Assembly (NCBI GenBank): GCA_030278955.1
Contig: JAOANR010000003.1
Span: 51,122,902-51,186,901 of the forward strand
DNA from: Hygrophila difformis
Taxonomy: Eukaryota > Streptophyta > Magnoliopsida > Lamiales > Acanthaceae
Reading direction: 5' to 3'
Length of the DNA: 64,000 nt
In this document: piece after piece, positions 10,187 through 22,933 of the stretch
Layout of the letters: every line of letters starts with the position of its first letter
Numbering within the stretch: position 1 is the stretch's first letter
Notes under the pieces: generated by a model
Database searches by the model: none
Seen by the model: the letters and a program-made list of their open reading frames with translations, nothing else
What the model was told of the DNA's origin: nothing
Position numbers and translations under genes: made by a program

Positions 10187-12393
10187 TCATTCTTCGCCAT
10201 GCCCGATTAGGGTCAACAGCATCTTCTCATAGTCGCCAGATGTGTCCTTCGCAATGGCTTTTTCCAGTGGCATGCTGTTCCTTTTCAGATATGCGTCTTT
10301 GATGTTCTTCATGTCAACCTCGGCCCTGGTGGCCACAACTCTGGTCAGTGCTTTCTCATCGGTTCCCAGCCCCTCGATGGCCAGACGGATGACCTTGGCG
10401 AAGTACTTCTCAGGGTTGATCAAGCACTTCACAGTGGCTCTCAATAATGTAAGGAACTCGTCTTCAGGGTCAGCTTTCAGATCCTGGAAAGACAACACCG
10501 ATTCGATTTTAAACATGAGAAGTAGTGCTAGCTCAATGCCAATACTACACTGTCCATATATACCTTGTTTACATCACGTCCAAATTCATTCTTGTACTGG
10601 TTCAGCGTCGCATTAACCTGTGCTTTGCTACGCATGGTCAAAATCCTAATGACATCATCGCAGTTGTATTCCTTATCGCAGATTTTCTTCTGCAGAAGTT
10701 TAGCTTCTTGCTTTGCAAGAGTCAGGTTCACATCTTCCCCATGATAACGATATGTACTCACCAGGGGAACCAAAAGCTGGAAATTCAGCACTCAAATTAG
10801 ACAGTGTACATATTCAAATAGCCAAATCACGAAAGTTTGCATAAAGAAAAAGTTGCATCTCAGTAAAGGACCGCACACTTGTAAGGCTACTCTGTAATCT
10901 GGAGAAGAATTTTCCAAATGGTTAATGCTTACAACAATTGTCTCTAAGGATGTTTTCAAGGAGATCATATTGTAAAATTGACAAATACGATAATGTAGCA
11001 TTTACCTCTGTCTGACAAAAAGGACTCATCAATTTGTTTCCGTATACATGCAAACAACTAGTTTCTGAAACAATGCCCCATACTTTGAAAAGATAACCAG
11101 TCTAGATAGACATAGACTGATTACCTCAGAGTGCTAACACAAGGATGTATGGTATAAACAAAATATGCGTCCTACCATATCAACAGAACATAAACTGTTA
11201 AGACAGATCTAAAACTTAATGTATTTCTTGCTTATACCTTGCGGAAATCCCCTGATGTGTGGTAAGCAACATCTTCCTCCAGGGATCTCTTAAAACGAGC
11301 CTGATAAGCTTCCTTTGCCAAATGAAGCTCTTTTGGGGATCTTGTACAAGCTATCTCAACAAGAACTCGATTGCTTGATGTCCACCTTTTTGTAGCTTCA
11401 TTAGCTATATACGCATCTCGTTCTGCTGGATCCAGTGTCCAGAGCAACACAATGCCCTGAAATAGCAAATTTGACATTGAAATATTCTGAAATTTGCCCA
11501 ATTATAGATCCCAAAAAGCATGAAGGTTGATAATACAAGTGTAACAATCACCACATTGATATCCGTTCTGCAATTAACAACTTAAATGTCAACATAATGC
11601 AAGAAAAAACCACCCCCAAAGGTAGAAGAAAGACGTGGATAAAACCTCAAAGTCCCTTGAAAGCTCACTGTCCAATGCTTTGAGTAAATCTTCTCCATAC
11701 ATCTCGGAGTAAACTTGCCTAATATTCTTCCTCTGGGCAGCATTTCTGTGGCCCAGAATCGATATGATCAAGTGCTCATTTGTCCCCCAACCTAGAAAAG
11801 GCATTCCATGACGGAGTCAGAGACACGGCATCGAGATTAACAAGGAAAACTAATTGATCAAAATCATAATGAGATTGTTACACAATGGGTAGATCTGGCA
11901 TTACCAGAAAAAAACTTTCCTTTAAACTTAAAATTTCAAATCCATTAAGGATCAACTAAAATTGAACTAATCAGCAATCAAGATATACCAAAAAGTTAGA
12001 AATCCTCGGAACCAAATGGATAATGCTTCACATCAAGTATGCAAATGACAATATTTCCGCAGTATAGAAAAAATCTCAAGTCAATTCCGTTTTCAACGGA
12101 AATCTAGAAGTCAAAACAGTGCAAATACGAAATTAATCACAAAACACACATATACTCCACACCGATCATCCTATGCTTTTACAGATCCGAAGATGCTTAT
12201 CGGTTATTCATTCAGTGATTAAAAAGATAGTACTAAAAACAAAGCGAACGATGAAAATAAGGAAAGTGCAGAGTAATAGTATAATGTATGCAAATGACGA
12301 AGAATGAGCGACGCGACCTGCAAATGCTTTTCGGAGTTGCTCGCAGTCGTCAGCGACGGAGGGCAGATGTGTTGGAACGCAGAGAGTAGACAT
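10187..12393 (-). CDS. Annexin D1/D2-like, five exons, 316 residues
   Basis: Calcium-dependent phospholipid-binding protein. Exons in reading order are 12393-12318, 11791-11646, 11456-11238, 10776-10564 and 10483-10187. All introns are GT-AG and the lengths sum to 951 bases with no stop. Repeat I has the type II calcium site GWGT at 26-29 with acidic cap E68. Repeat IV has GLGT at 256-259 with cap D298. Repeats II and III lack the motif, as usual in plants. His40, proposed to bind haem in plant annexins, and the conserved cysteines C111 and C238 are present. The start [16 protein letters not shown] aligns with known plant annexin N termini, and 316 residues is normal for the family. Known roles include membrane and calcium signalling, actin binding and stress response; the exact role here is not shown. 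It reads as intact and is the best-supported gene in the window. Confidence 0.96.
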
Positions 12394-12456
12394 CGTTCGT
12401 GATTCTCGGCGAGACAAGAGTGAGAGTGGGAAATGGCCAAATGGGAAATAGTGCAC

Positions 12457-12463
12457 ATAAATA
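12457..12463 (-). promoter_or_regulatory. Candidate TATA box of the annexin gene
   Basis: TATTTAT on the minus strand, about 65 bases before the annexin start codon. It would place transcription start near 12430 and give a short leader. Position and sequence are suggestive only. Confidence 0.35.
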
Positions 12464-13285
12464 CGCGGGACCGACGATCCGTCAAAATCCCGTTTCAACC
12501 CAAATCCGTTGTTTTTCATAAATTCAGAATGCGTAACGGTTTGTATTTTTCATTTTTTTGTATTTTATTGTTATTAATAAATAAAAAAATTGAGTAACGT
12601 TTTATATCATGTAATGTAATTAATATAAAAACAACATAGTCCTACTCAAACATAGTTTCCCTTCAATCCATCATCTCCTCACAATTCAATAACTTTTGCA
12701 CTCTCTCACACACATTAAAAATATTTCAAAAATGCCATTATTAAAAAATAAAATATTTTCTTTAATTTCTCATTTTCATTTTCTATGCACAATTGTTGTT
12801 CATTTTCCATGCATATTTAATATCCCCTCTCATTTCCTCCATTGATGAGTAGTATATATATATGCCCTATTGTATTCACTTTTCTTTGTTCACATCCCCA
12901 TCATCTCTTGGTACTCCTTTCCTCTCCTCATGTTAATGTTTGTATTCGTACCATGTACTCATTTTAATATATAGAATGTTGTGCTCTCTTCACCTACATT
13001 TTATTCCATGTATACTTTTGTTTATTGGTTCTATTTCTTTTTTGTTGTGTTTATTGTTTATTATGTTGTTTCCTCATACTCCATGTTTTATATTTTATTT
13101 CAGGTCAATATCACTACATTTTGGAGCAATGTTAGGTTGTTTGTTCTTCGGGGAATCATATTTATTTATGTTGTTTCCTTACACATTGATGTTTGCTACG
13201 AGTGAGCCTGGATTGACTGAAGGGGAATTCCAAATAGCACATCTACTTGAAGGTGTGCAGTGTGCTCTCGCGCATATGCTTATAA
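12464..13285. other. Annexin upstream region, no second gene seen
   Basis: AT- and T-rich sequence between the annexin promoter and the MITE at 13286. The open frames here are low-complexity Phe/Leu/Tyr-rich translations of T-rich DNA and have no recognisable similarity. It probably contains the distal annexin promoter. Confidence 0.4.
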
Positions 13286-13955
13286 GCCCATCTCCAACAA
13301 AGCTCTCCTACTTTTTTTTCTAACTCTCCTACTTTTTCCCACTACATCATATTCTATTTTTTCCACATCATTAATTAACTTTATCTTATTTTCATATCTA
13401 ATAAAACAACTCAATATTTTCCACATTATCATGTTTCTCTTTTTATTTTTATTTTAATTATTTATTTATTTATTTATGTGTTTATTTATTTATTCATAAT
13501 TAATTTTTTACAAAATTTTTTATTTATTTTATTTATTTATAAAACATGATATTTATTTATTTATCATGATATTTATTTCTTATATGTTGGATAAATATAA
13601 AACATGATTAATCCAATATAATAAAATATCATGATATTTATTTCTTATATGTTGGATAAATATATTGGATTAATTTAGCTATATGATGTAGCAACTCAAT
13701 ATTTAATTAAACATGATATTTATTTATTTAATTAATTAAATAAAAAATATAAGAAATCTTTTTAATTAATTTTTTTTACAAAATTATTTAGTTATTTATA
13801 CTTATAATTATTATATTTTAAAATTTAAAAAAAAAAGAAAAAAAAGAGAAAACAAAAAAGAAAAAAAAAAGACAAAAAGCAGTGCTCCTCCAATTTGGAG
13901 GAGCATTTGCCACATCAGCAATTTGCTGATTTTAGCTCCCTTGTTGGAGATGGCC
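13286..13955. mobile_element. PIF/Harbinger (Tourist-like) MITE
   Basis: The left end GCCCATCTCCAACAAAG matches, on the opposite strand, the right end GGCCATCTCCAACAAGG. The flanks are TAA at 13283-13285 and 13956-13958, the 3-bp duplication expected of Harbinger elements. The body is very AT-rich, with TTTA and AAAC/GAAAA simple repeats, and noncoding. It lies about 0.9 kb upstream of the annexin start codon and could carry regulatory sequence there (inference). Confidence 0.8.
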
Positions 13956-14760
13956 TAAGCAGCCACATATGGATTGATTGATTGATGTTTTAATATAGGT
14001 TAATGATTGATGTTGGGATTGATTTATGAATTATATAAATTTGTTGAATTGTGCATTTGGAAATAATGCTGGTGTTCTCAAATTGTATAGCAGTTTGCTG
14101 TATTTGGACGCAGAGATGGTGTTCTTACTTTTTACATTGTTTAGCAAGTGACTGGGGTCTTCTAGCTATTGTATTAAATTTCCATTAACTATTATAAGTA
14201 TCTGATGACCGGGAGAACTCATAAAAACTAATGTACATAATTCTCCAACATACTGATGGATGAAACTAATGCATATAACATACATACCAACAGTTTTGGG
14301 ATTTGAAATCTTGATATGGAAATGACTCCTGTCCAGAACTACAAAAGAGCTTATTGCAGCAAATGCAACAAGGCAAAGAAACCACTCACCCCAAATCTGG
14401 GAGGGCTCTCTCCAACGGCATTAATGAACTAAAATCCTAAAGAAAGAAAACTCTACATCTAACAAAATAAAAATGAATCAATAAACTATTGGGCATCTTG
14501 CATCCGAGCTGCAGAATTGGTGGAGTTATATATTCCAAGCAAAGCCCTACAGTTCATCCTGCAAAACAAATTAGGAAACAAGCACAAATGGTGTGAGAAC
14601 AGCCTAATAACCTAACACTATTTTAAAACATGTATTTATATTTGTCACATAATATTTAAACAAATTTTTATTAACAAAAATCCCTCAAATTAAAATATTT
14701 GTCACAATGATAAATATGTATTTATATTATTTAAATTCATTAATATATGAAGTCATCATT
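13956..14760. other. Region between MITE and CACTA element
   Basis: Mostly noncoding. The minus strand from about 14560 down to 14200 looks like a possible last exon plus 3' UTR (see the entry at 14486). The right boundary is the ATT duplicated by CACTA insertion (14758-14760). Confidence 0.4.
14486..14558 (-). other. Possible orphan terminal exon
   Basis: On the minus strand a strong acceptor (TTTGTTTTGCAG, ending at 14559) opens 73 bases that read 24 codons, from MNCRALLGIYN to RMQDAQ, ending in TAG at 14486-14488. A U-rich stretch resembling a 3' UTR follows. The CACTA element begins 200 bases upstream on this strand, so the rest of any gene would have been separated by it. The product is not recognised and no upstream exon was found. 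It could be coincidence. Confidence 0.2.
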
Positions 14761-14781
14761 CACTACAAGAAAATTAGGAGT

Positions 14782-14862
14782 TCCCGACCGCAGCTCCAGA
14801 CCGCAACCTTGCGGGTCGTTTCCAGGCCCATGCTCCCGACCGCGCTATGCGGTCGGTAGCCT
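14782..14862 (+). repeat. Left subterminal repeats of the CACTA element
   Basis: Several CCGACCGCA / GCGGTCGG words, including CCCGACCGC-GCTAT-GCGGTCGG. They mirror those near the right end and probably bind the element's TNP1-like protein (family knowledge). Confidence 0.75.
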
Positions 14863-15599
14863 AGGGCATTTAATCGTGCCCAACGGGCTGTAACTCAGTT
14901 ACAAGCGCCGCCTCCCACCATTTTCAACACCTCCGATTCACCCCCACCTTCCGACCACCTATACTCTCGACCACCACGAGCCTCCCCGCATCGAGCCTGC
15001 CCACCACGACTCTCCCCCGACATGAGCCACCCTACACCGAGTTGGCACGCGACGGGGAAGCCTTCTTCGAGCCACCACCACCGGCGAGCCACCTTCCAGC
15101 CTCCACCGGATTGTCGCCCCCGTCTGCGAGCCACCACCGTGCTGGAATTGCCTCCGCCGCTGTCCTCGAGTCCCCGGAGGAGCCCCTGCCGCCGGAGGAG
15201 ACCCTGGCATTCGAAGCACTGCCCTGCCGCCGGACCTCTGCCCTGCTGCCGGACCGCCGCTGCCGTTGACCCGCCGCACCGCCGCTGCCATCGTCGATTT
15301 ACAGGTTTGTGAATTCTATCTCTTTCTTTTCGATTGTTGGTTGCAATTTTGCAATTATTTGATTGATTTGGTGCAATTGAAATGTTATCGAATTAGGAAT
15401 GGTTCTACAGGTTTATGGTTTGGCAATTTTGAACTTAGGAATTATTATGGTTTTACTGATTCGTATTGTTATCGTTAGTTGGTTTTAGCAATTTTCAATT
15501 AGGAATGCCTTATGATATGACATTGTTATCGTTAGTTGGGTAATTTGTAGTGTTGCAATTCCACAATTGTTTGATTGATTGAGTGGAATTGAAATTCTT
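14863..15599 (+). other. Left internal part of CACTA element, GC-rich then AT-rich
   Basis: 14880-15300 is GC-rich with overlapping open frames rich in Pro/Arg/Ser on both strands. None resembles a known domain and their overlap suggests base composition rather than coding. 15300-15599 is T-rich and intron-like. It ends with the 13-bp LINE target copy AATTGAAATTCTT at 15587-15599. It could be a 5' leader of the transposon genes. Confidence 0.45.
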
Positions 15600-16037
15600 A
15601 TTTTTTGAGGGGAAAATATTTCTTGCCATAAATGTAATGACCACAACCTGGCCAATGAAACATTGTCCAAAATACAAATATTACAACGCTCACTTTATCG
15701 GCATCAGAATCTAGCCAACAATCATCTCTGCATTAGAACACACAAACATCAACTATTATCTATCGCCTCAAACCACTATCAACCCTTAATTGAGCACCAG
15801 GTCATCGTTTATCTTCATCAATACACAACACCACACAAGTCGCAGACTCTACCTGTGTATTATGAGCAGCAACTCTCATGCATTATGTTCGCAAGCTCTG
15901 CCTCGCATTATAAACAACAATTCTCATCAGACCCAACTATACTCCACGCCCTTGCTGTATATTGTTCCCACCCTCCACATGATTGTCTGGCAAGCTTATT
16001 ACTGTAAATTGTACTCATACATTATCAACACAGCTAA

Positions 16038-19000
16038 CTACATCCATCTTTCAATCTTGTCCGCTCCACTGGCTCCACACCGAGCCCACTGATCCGCTTC
16101 CGCATTTCGTTCTCTGAGGATATGTAAACATCTAACCTCCCCTGCGAATTTCAGGATCTCCACTATCGGGCCAATAAGTTTGCAGAACCGCCATGGAATC
16201 TTCTCCGGATTGTGAATCCAACTAACCACATTATAAGAGTCACACTCAAACACTAACTTTGGAAGCGGAAAACCCTGATCCCGTATTAATGCCCGACATA
16301 TCCGATTATAGCCATTATTTCCGCTTCAGACGAATCTGTAATACCAATAGAGTCCGATAATATAAAAATTACCCCCCCTTGTCATCTCTAATGACTCCTC
16401 CAATACCCGTCGGGCCAGGATTCCCAAACGACGACCCATCCGAATTAATCTTCCACCATCCTTTCATTGGTCTCTCCCAAACCAACCCTTTTCTAGAAGT
16501 ACCTATTCTACCACCCATTGACATTTTCATCCCCTCAGGAAAAGCCCAACTGCAAATTCCCATAGAAGCTATCATGAACACCCTTTCCTGCCATCCACCA
16601 AGAACTACTTCTCCATCTAACTTCGTCTACCAACAACTGTGTATGAGGTTGTTTTCCTTTAAAAATTGCTTCATTCCGGTGCTTCCACACAGTCCAAAAT
16701 ATAGCCCATCCTGTTGTAACCCATAATTCTCTATCGCCCTTCTTTGGAGAAGCTTGCCACCACCAAGCCAACAGCTCCTCTACCCTGCCCGGAACTGCCC
16801 ACTCCACCCCAAACCAACCCACCCCTTGATACCACAGATGTGTAGCCACTTCGCATTTACAAAACAAGTGGTTTACCGACTCATTTTCCTTACCACACAA
16901 CCCACATAATATGTCAATCCCACGGCCACATCCTCTACTAGCTAATAGTTCCCTAACCGGGAGTGCATTATTCAACACTTTCCAAACGAGCAATTTAACT
17001 TTCATTGGTGCTTTAACTTTCCACATCCCCTTCCAAAACGCCCGTTCATCAGCCCCGACCTCTCCCTCCAGACGTTTCCAACATGATCTAGCAGAAAAAA
17101 TACCCCTACTTTCCTTTACCCAAACAACCCTGTCATCAAGGTACCTACTCAGTCGCACCTCCGTCAATAATCCCATGAAACTATCCCATATATCTCTCTC
17201 CCAATCGAATAATGAGCGCCTTAACTGAATACTCCACTCCCAATCAAAACCCACCCAATTACCAAACTCATTAACCCTCCCTTCTTTTATTAATAGACAA
17301 CACAAATATTCTAGGGAATAACTTTCTCAAATTCCTCTCCTCCCCCACCCAGCGATCATACCAAAATCGAGCACTATTACCATTCCCAACTTTGATTACA
17401 AACCCGTCTCCTGGCCCCCGTACTTCCCTATCCTCCCATGAACTACAAATTCTTCCCCAAACCGATCGCCCCGTTTTAACACCCGGAACCAAAGGACTTG
17501 ATTTCCCGTAATATTTAGCATCAATAACTTGTTTCCATAATGAATGATCAACTCCAAACCGCCACTTCCACTTTAACAATAAAGCATCGTTAAAGTTCTG
17601 TGTGTCCCTTATACCCAATCCGCCATCCCCCTTGTGTCGACATATCTTATCCCAACTGATAGTATGTATTTTTCTCCCTCCCTCCCAATCATTCCAAAAA
17701 AACCTCCTTTTCAAAAGTTCCAACCTCTCAGCCACCCCCTTCGGAACTTTAAAGATCGAAAGAAAGAACACTGGAAGGCTATTTAGTACTGACCTTATTA
17801 GACACCATCGCCCTGCCTGTGATAGAATCCGATCTTTCCAGCCCGCTTATCGCCGGTCAATCTTGTCTAACACCAGCTGCCATAAGCTTGCGCTGTTCAA
17901 CCTCCGTCCAATTGGTATTCCAAGGTACGTCATAGGCCAACTCCCAATGCCACATCCAAGGTATGCAGCCGCTTCCCTGACTTCCTCTTCTATACAATTG
18001 ATGCCATAAACACAACTTTTTCCATAATTGATACGTAATCCTGTTGTAAGTGCCACACATGTCAGGATTCGCTTGATCATAATAATCTGACCGAATTCCC
18101 CTTCACAAAATAATAGAGTGTCGTCCGCGTATTGTAAATGAGTAATAATTGGGCCTCCCCCTCCTGATGACAGTCCATTGATTATTCCCAATTCGGCCGC
18201 TTTGTTCAGCAAATTGTTTAATACTTCAGCTACAAGAACAAACAAGTATGGCGACATCGGGTCTCCTTGTCGCACTCCTCTTTGCAAGTCAAAAAATTTC
18301 GTTGGAGATCCATTCATTAGCACCGCTGCTGACGCAGAAGATACACACTCCTTGATCCATCCCAACATATTATCTCCGAACCCCATGCTTCTCATAACAC
18401 CAAACAAGACCTCCAAGGCACATTATCGTATGCCTTTACTACATCCAACTTGATCACAAATCCCCACTTTCTGGAAGAGGAGGTGGAGTGGATCACCTCC
18501 GATGCCACAAGTACCCCGTCAAGCAGTTGGCGACCCTTGATGAAAGCCATTTGCGACTGACCTACCAGCTTACTAATCCCTTCTTGTAGCCTTCGCGCCA
18601 ACACCTTAGCCACCATTTTATAGATGCTATTGACCAGTGAAATGGGGCGATAATATTTGAAATCCTCCGGACACTCCACCTTCGGGATTAACACAATGAA
18701 TGAGCTCCCCGCCGCCCGTGGTAGCTTGCCGCCCGTCTGGAGATTTTTAAATATTTTTAGCACCTCCGCTTTTATCATCTCCCAATAACGCTTGTAAAAA
18801 TTGAAAGTAAAACCGTCCGGCCCTGGCGCCCGACTACCCTCACAATTCCACACCGCTGCTCGGATTTCTTCCTCCGTGAACTCCCTATCCATCCAGTCTC
18901 TTTCAGCGGCCTTTAACCTGGGCAGACTAATTCCTTCCACATCAAATACCATATCCTCCTTTTTATGAAATATTTCTTTAAAGTAATCAAATGCCATTTC

Positions 19001-20192
19001 CTTAATTTTTTCCACTCCCTCAAACAGGTACCCATCCCTCTTGATCATCCCCAGGTATCCCCTACGTCTATACACGGCTGTGACCGCGTGGAAAAATCGG
19101 GTGTTTTGATCTCCCTCCTTCAACCAACGAACCCGAGATTTCTGAGCCCACCTCCTCTCTTCCGCCAACATCAAACTCTTAAGTTCCCTTCTCTTCTCCG
19201 CCCAAGACTCCCTAACCTCTGTGTTCTCTCCAGTCCCCTGGAAAAATGATTCCAGTTCACCTATCTCAGTCATCAACTTCTGCATACAACCCTCCAAATC
19301 CCCTGCTCCATACCCCTCCCAATTCCGGATTCTATTCTTCAAATTCCGGAGCTTGACAAACATCTGCCCTCCCCTGAAAGACCCACTGCCACACCCCTCC
19401 TCTCCCCACACCTCCTTAACCATACCATCGAACCCTTTAAGATCCATCCAATAATCATAAAACCTGAATGGTTTTGGTCCCCACGATCCTTCCCCGAACT
19501 CCAAACAAATCGGATAATGATTCGATAGTACTGAGTCGCACCTCCTCTGAACCAGCCCCTCCCGCAAACACAACCACTCCGATGAAACCAGAAATTTGTC
19601 TAGTCTACTACAAGCCTCCCTCCCCTCCCAAACCAAGTGAATTGAACCCCCTCTATAGGTATGTCAACTAGCCCTGATTGATCTATGAACTCACGAAACT
19701 CTCTCATAGACCCGACATCCACACACTCACCCACTCTCTCCCCCTCCGACACGACCGCATTAAAATCCCCTGCGATACACCGCAAACTCCCATCCCCTGA
19801 AACACAATAGTTCTTTAGGAAGTCCCAAAACTCTCCCCTCGCCCTCTTATCATTCGGGGCGTGGATGCATATAAGATTTACCACCCCTTCAACCCCCCTG
19901 AAATTTCCTTTAACCCAAAGAAAATGATGCCCCTGATCAATGACCTCAAACGAGCATCTACTGGCATCCCACACTATCATCAATCCCCCCCCGAATTTCC
20001 AATAACAGGTTGAAAAACAAATTTGCAATCCCTAGATCCCCAAATTCGATTCACCAGTCTCTCGTTTATCTCCCTTATTTTTGTCTCCTGCACACATAAC
20101 GCGGATGGCTTCACCTTCTTACAAAGCCGCATCAACGCCCTCTTTCTAACCCCACCGTTCAGACCCCTCAGATTACAAGATATAATACGCAT
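16038..20192 (-). pseudogene. LINE ORF2: endonuclease-reverse transcriptase-RNase H, broken
   Basis: The likely start is MRIISCNLRGLNGG at 20192, the usual first strand of the AP-like endonuclease; VQETK and GDFNAV follow. Reverse transcriptase lies at about 19000-17850, with ILIPK-like VLIPKVECPEDF, RPISLVNSIYK, RQGDPMSPYLF and the catalytic YADDTLLF. The zinc-finger zf-RVT region is at about 17300-16600 (GLCGKENESVNHLF). RNase H is at about 16560-16040 (NSDGSSFGNPG, then RERNAEADQWAR). Frame breaks occur near 19985 (a G8 homopolymer), 19615, 18405, 17850-17780, 17290, 16550 and between 16369 and 16253. It once encoded target-primed reverse transcription and is now dead. Confidence 0.9.
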
Positions 20193-20229
20193 ACTAACTT
20201 TCTCACCACAACCCCTCACTCGCCCCTTT

Positions 20230-22345
20230 CTAAACCCTATTTAACTCCCTCCTGACCCTGTCAATCACCTTCTCCTTCGAAAATGCACTTGTTAGCCCAA
20301 GCCTGCTAGCCATCTCCGCAATAGCCTCTGCTTCGGATATATCTACCACCCTCACTCCCTCTTTGATCCGAAAAGTGGTAAATTGAAGTTGAGCAAACTT
20401 ATCTTCTTCGCCCTTATCATTACTGGATCCCTTGCCGCTCCCATCCTTCCGGTTCTTGGTAGTTTTCCTCCCTCTTTTCCTCCCTTTACGAATTGATTTC
20501 CTCCCTGATATGACCTTAGAAAGTGCCTCCTTTACGCCAATCAGATCAAGCCTCGCCTCATACTCACCTCCGCTTTCCTCCTCTTCAACTAAACTCTAAT
20601 TATCATCGTTCCTATTCCCCCCCTTATTAACTAGATCTCCCTCCATCCTGACCGTCTCATCCCTAGCTTCCCCCTCCTCTCCTCCTCTGTTACCTACCGA
20701 ACCCATCTCTATACACCACTCCGCCTCCCCAGAATCCTTGTCCCGGACCATTACCGATTCCCCCGATGAGTTCTCTTCCGCCCTACTATCTCTCGCACAC
20801 TCCCCTCCATTTAATGGGCTTAGAGAATCTATCAACTCTTTGCCACTAAATCCATTTTGCTCACTTAATTCCTTTTCACAGCTTGTTTTGGTAGGCCCAT
20901 TTACCCTTTCAACCAGCATCCCCTTAGGTCTCTGTCTCAACCCCCTTATTTCAGGCCCAAGCCCACTCGCTTCCCCCTCATCTAGACCACCGGGGATAGA
21001 CTCCCCTAACTCCGGCCCATACTCCTCCCCCTCCACCAGCCTCCCTAAACTAATTTCCTTCGCCCCCCTCTCCCCCAGCCCAATCGAGATAGGCCCACCA
21101 AAATTCGGCCCACTCTATTCATTTTCCCCAACCAATATCCCATCCCCATCTCTGCACAGGTGATTATCACAATTTTGGCACGCCTCATTAATATTAACGC
21201 TGGTAGCCGCCACCCCCATTGAGCTTTCCACTTCCCCAGAAATATTGTCTGCTAACCGTTCCGGTTCCCCATGCATCAAGGCTTCGGGCCCTCCTGCCCC
21301 TTTCTTCCCCGGCGAGGCATTTCCGGTCTCCGCCATTGTCGTCTGCTTCGCCGCCTCTACACCTTCTTTTCCGCAGGTATCCTCCTCCACCACCACCGCC
21401 CTGTTGTAATCAACAACAATTTGGATGTTATAAGTATATTCACCCACTTGGACCCTCATTTCCAATGGAACAGTACACCGCTCGTGCATGGCTACTAGAA
21501 ACTTCGCTCGATCAAATCGCTTTTTTTCCTTGGTGGCGACATCAACACTGGTCACTCGTCCCCAACCTTTCACAGTTCTTTGGTAATTCTCTAAGCTCCA
21601 TGCATGATATGGCAAGCCAATCAAATACACCCACACCAATGGTTTTCTTGTCACACTACCCTCCTCCCATGTTCTTTTCCATACCACTAATTCATTATCC
21701 TTCCGATCCCTTAGGAATTCATCCCTTGCCCCCTCATTCTCAAAGATCACCACCATCAAATGTCCCCCTCCATATAAGATCTCCTTGCACTTGTAATGTC
21801 CATTGTACATCCGCTCCTGAAAGGCACATAGCACTTCCAAACCCTGAATCTCTACGAGTGCCGATTGCCGAAGCCATTCAACATCTGTTGGAACCGAATT
21901 CAATGTCACCGCATTCCCCCATTTTCCTTTACCTTCTCTTCCAAGCCCCCTGCCTTCCTTGGCAACCTCCGCATATGTTCTTTCATCCCTCCATGCGTTT
22001 CTTACTGGCAGCTGACTCTTCCCCTTGCTCTCTATCTCATTAGGGTCTCCATTTCTTTCCGGACGTCTCCCTTCCCTGATGCGGTCTCCAACTTCCTTCG
22101 CCACCCTTCTACTTTAGGGATCTCCCTCTCAAGACTTTTCCATTCATTTGATCGATAACCTTCTTGGCCTCTTCTTTTCTGGTGAACCGGAAGAATCCAA
22201 ACTTCCAACCCTTTTCTGGCCACATTCTTCCAGGGATATACCACTCCTTTACTCTTGCCACCTTTTCAATTTCCCGCAGCAGATTTCCATTCCCAACTTC
22301 CGTGGACACATTTCCGACATACACACCGAACAACCCCATTCTCAA
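20230..22345 (-). pseudogene. LINE ORF1: RRM plus DUF4283 nucleic-acid-binding protein, broken
   Basis: The N-terminal part (22345-22109) is an RNA recognition motif: GVYVGNVS is the first strand and GWKFGFFRF the RNP1-like strand. A stop and frameshift near 22110 separate it from the next frame (22104-21115), which carries a DUF4283-like domain (RNAWRDERTYAEVAKEGRG linker, later KPLVWVYLIGLPYHAWS). A further acidic and Ser/Gly-rich frame runs 21036-20596, with a basic tail to about 20250. No clear CCHC knuckle was seen. In L1-type elements this protein coats the element RNA. Confidence 0.8.
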
Positions 22346-22419
22346 CCCCTTATCTCTTCCAATCCTCCATGACCCCGTCGGCCATCTTGGATCAAAACGA
22401 TTTCCCCAATGATTACCTC

Positions 22420-22933
22420 TAGGGGTGAAAGCGGTACGGTAAATATCCGACCGATCCGATGCCGTATCCGATTATATTCGAATCCGAATCCGTTTTTTAC
22501 TATCCGGCCGGATATTTCAATATCCGTATCCGAATCTGAATCCGTATTTTAATATCCGCATTCGTATTCGTATTCGAAAATATCTGACCGTATCCGATAA
22601 TATCCGACCGTATCCGAAAATTGATAGGATATTATCCGGATTTTAAATATGGATATCCGGATATATTAATATATTATTATTTAATAATTAAAAATTATTA
22701 ATAATTATAAAAAAATACTAAATTTTCAAAAAAGATTATAAAAAATTATCCGATAATCTGTATCCGATTGAATCCGTATCCGTCATATATCCGTCATGTA
22801 TCCGTAATCCGAAATATCCGAAATCGTATTCGTATCCGGCCCATCCGTATTCGATACCGAATTCGACGAAACAAATATGGATAATATCCGTATCCGATAC
22901 TATCCGACCGTATCCGTACCGTTTTCATCCCTA
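22420..22933. mobile_element. hAT-type MITE with TATCCG repeats, nested in the LINE
   Basis: Left end TAGGGGTGAAAGCGGTACGG (22420-22439) pairs with the right end, which reads TAGGGATGAAAACGGTACGG on the minus strand. The 8-bp duplication ATTACCTC at 22412-22419 and 22934-22941 is exact and diagnostic of hAT. The 514-bp noncoding body holds many copies of TATCCG/CGGATA in both halves around an AT-rich centre, so each half can pair with the other. Such subterminal hexamers are typical binding sites of hAT transposases (family knowledge). Confidence 0.95.

Noticed and set aside
15022..15312. GC-rich open frames on both strands in the CACTA left part
   Set aside because: Overlapping frames on both strands, Pro/Arg-rich, no known domain; best explained by base composition.
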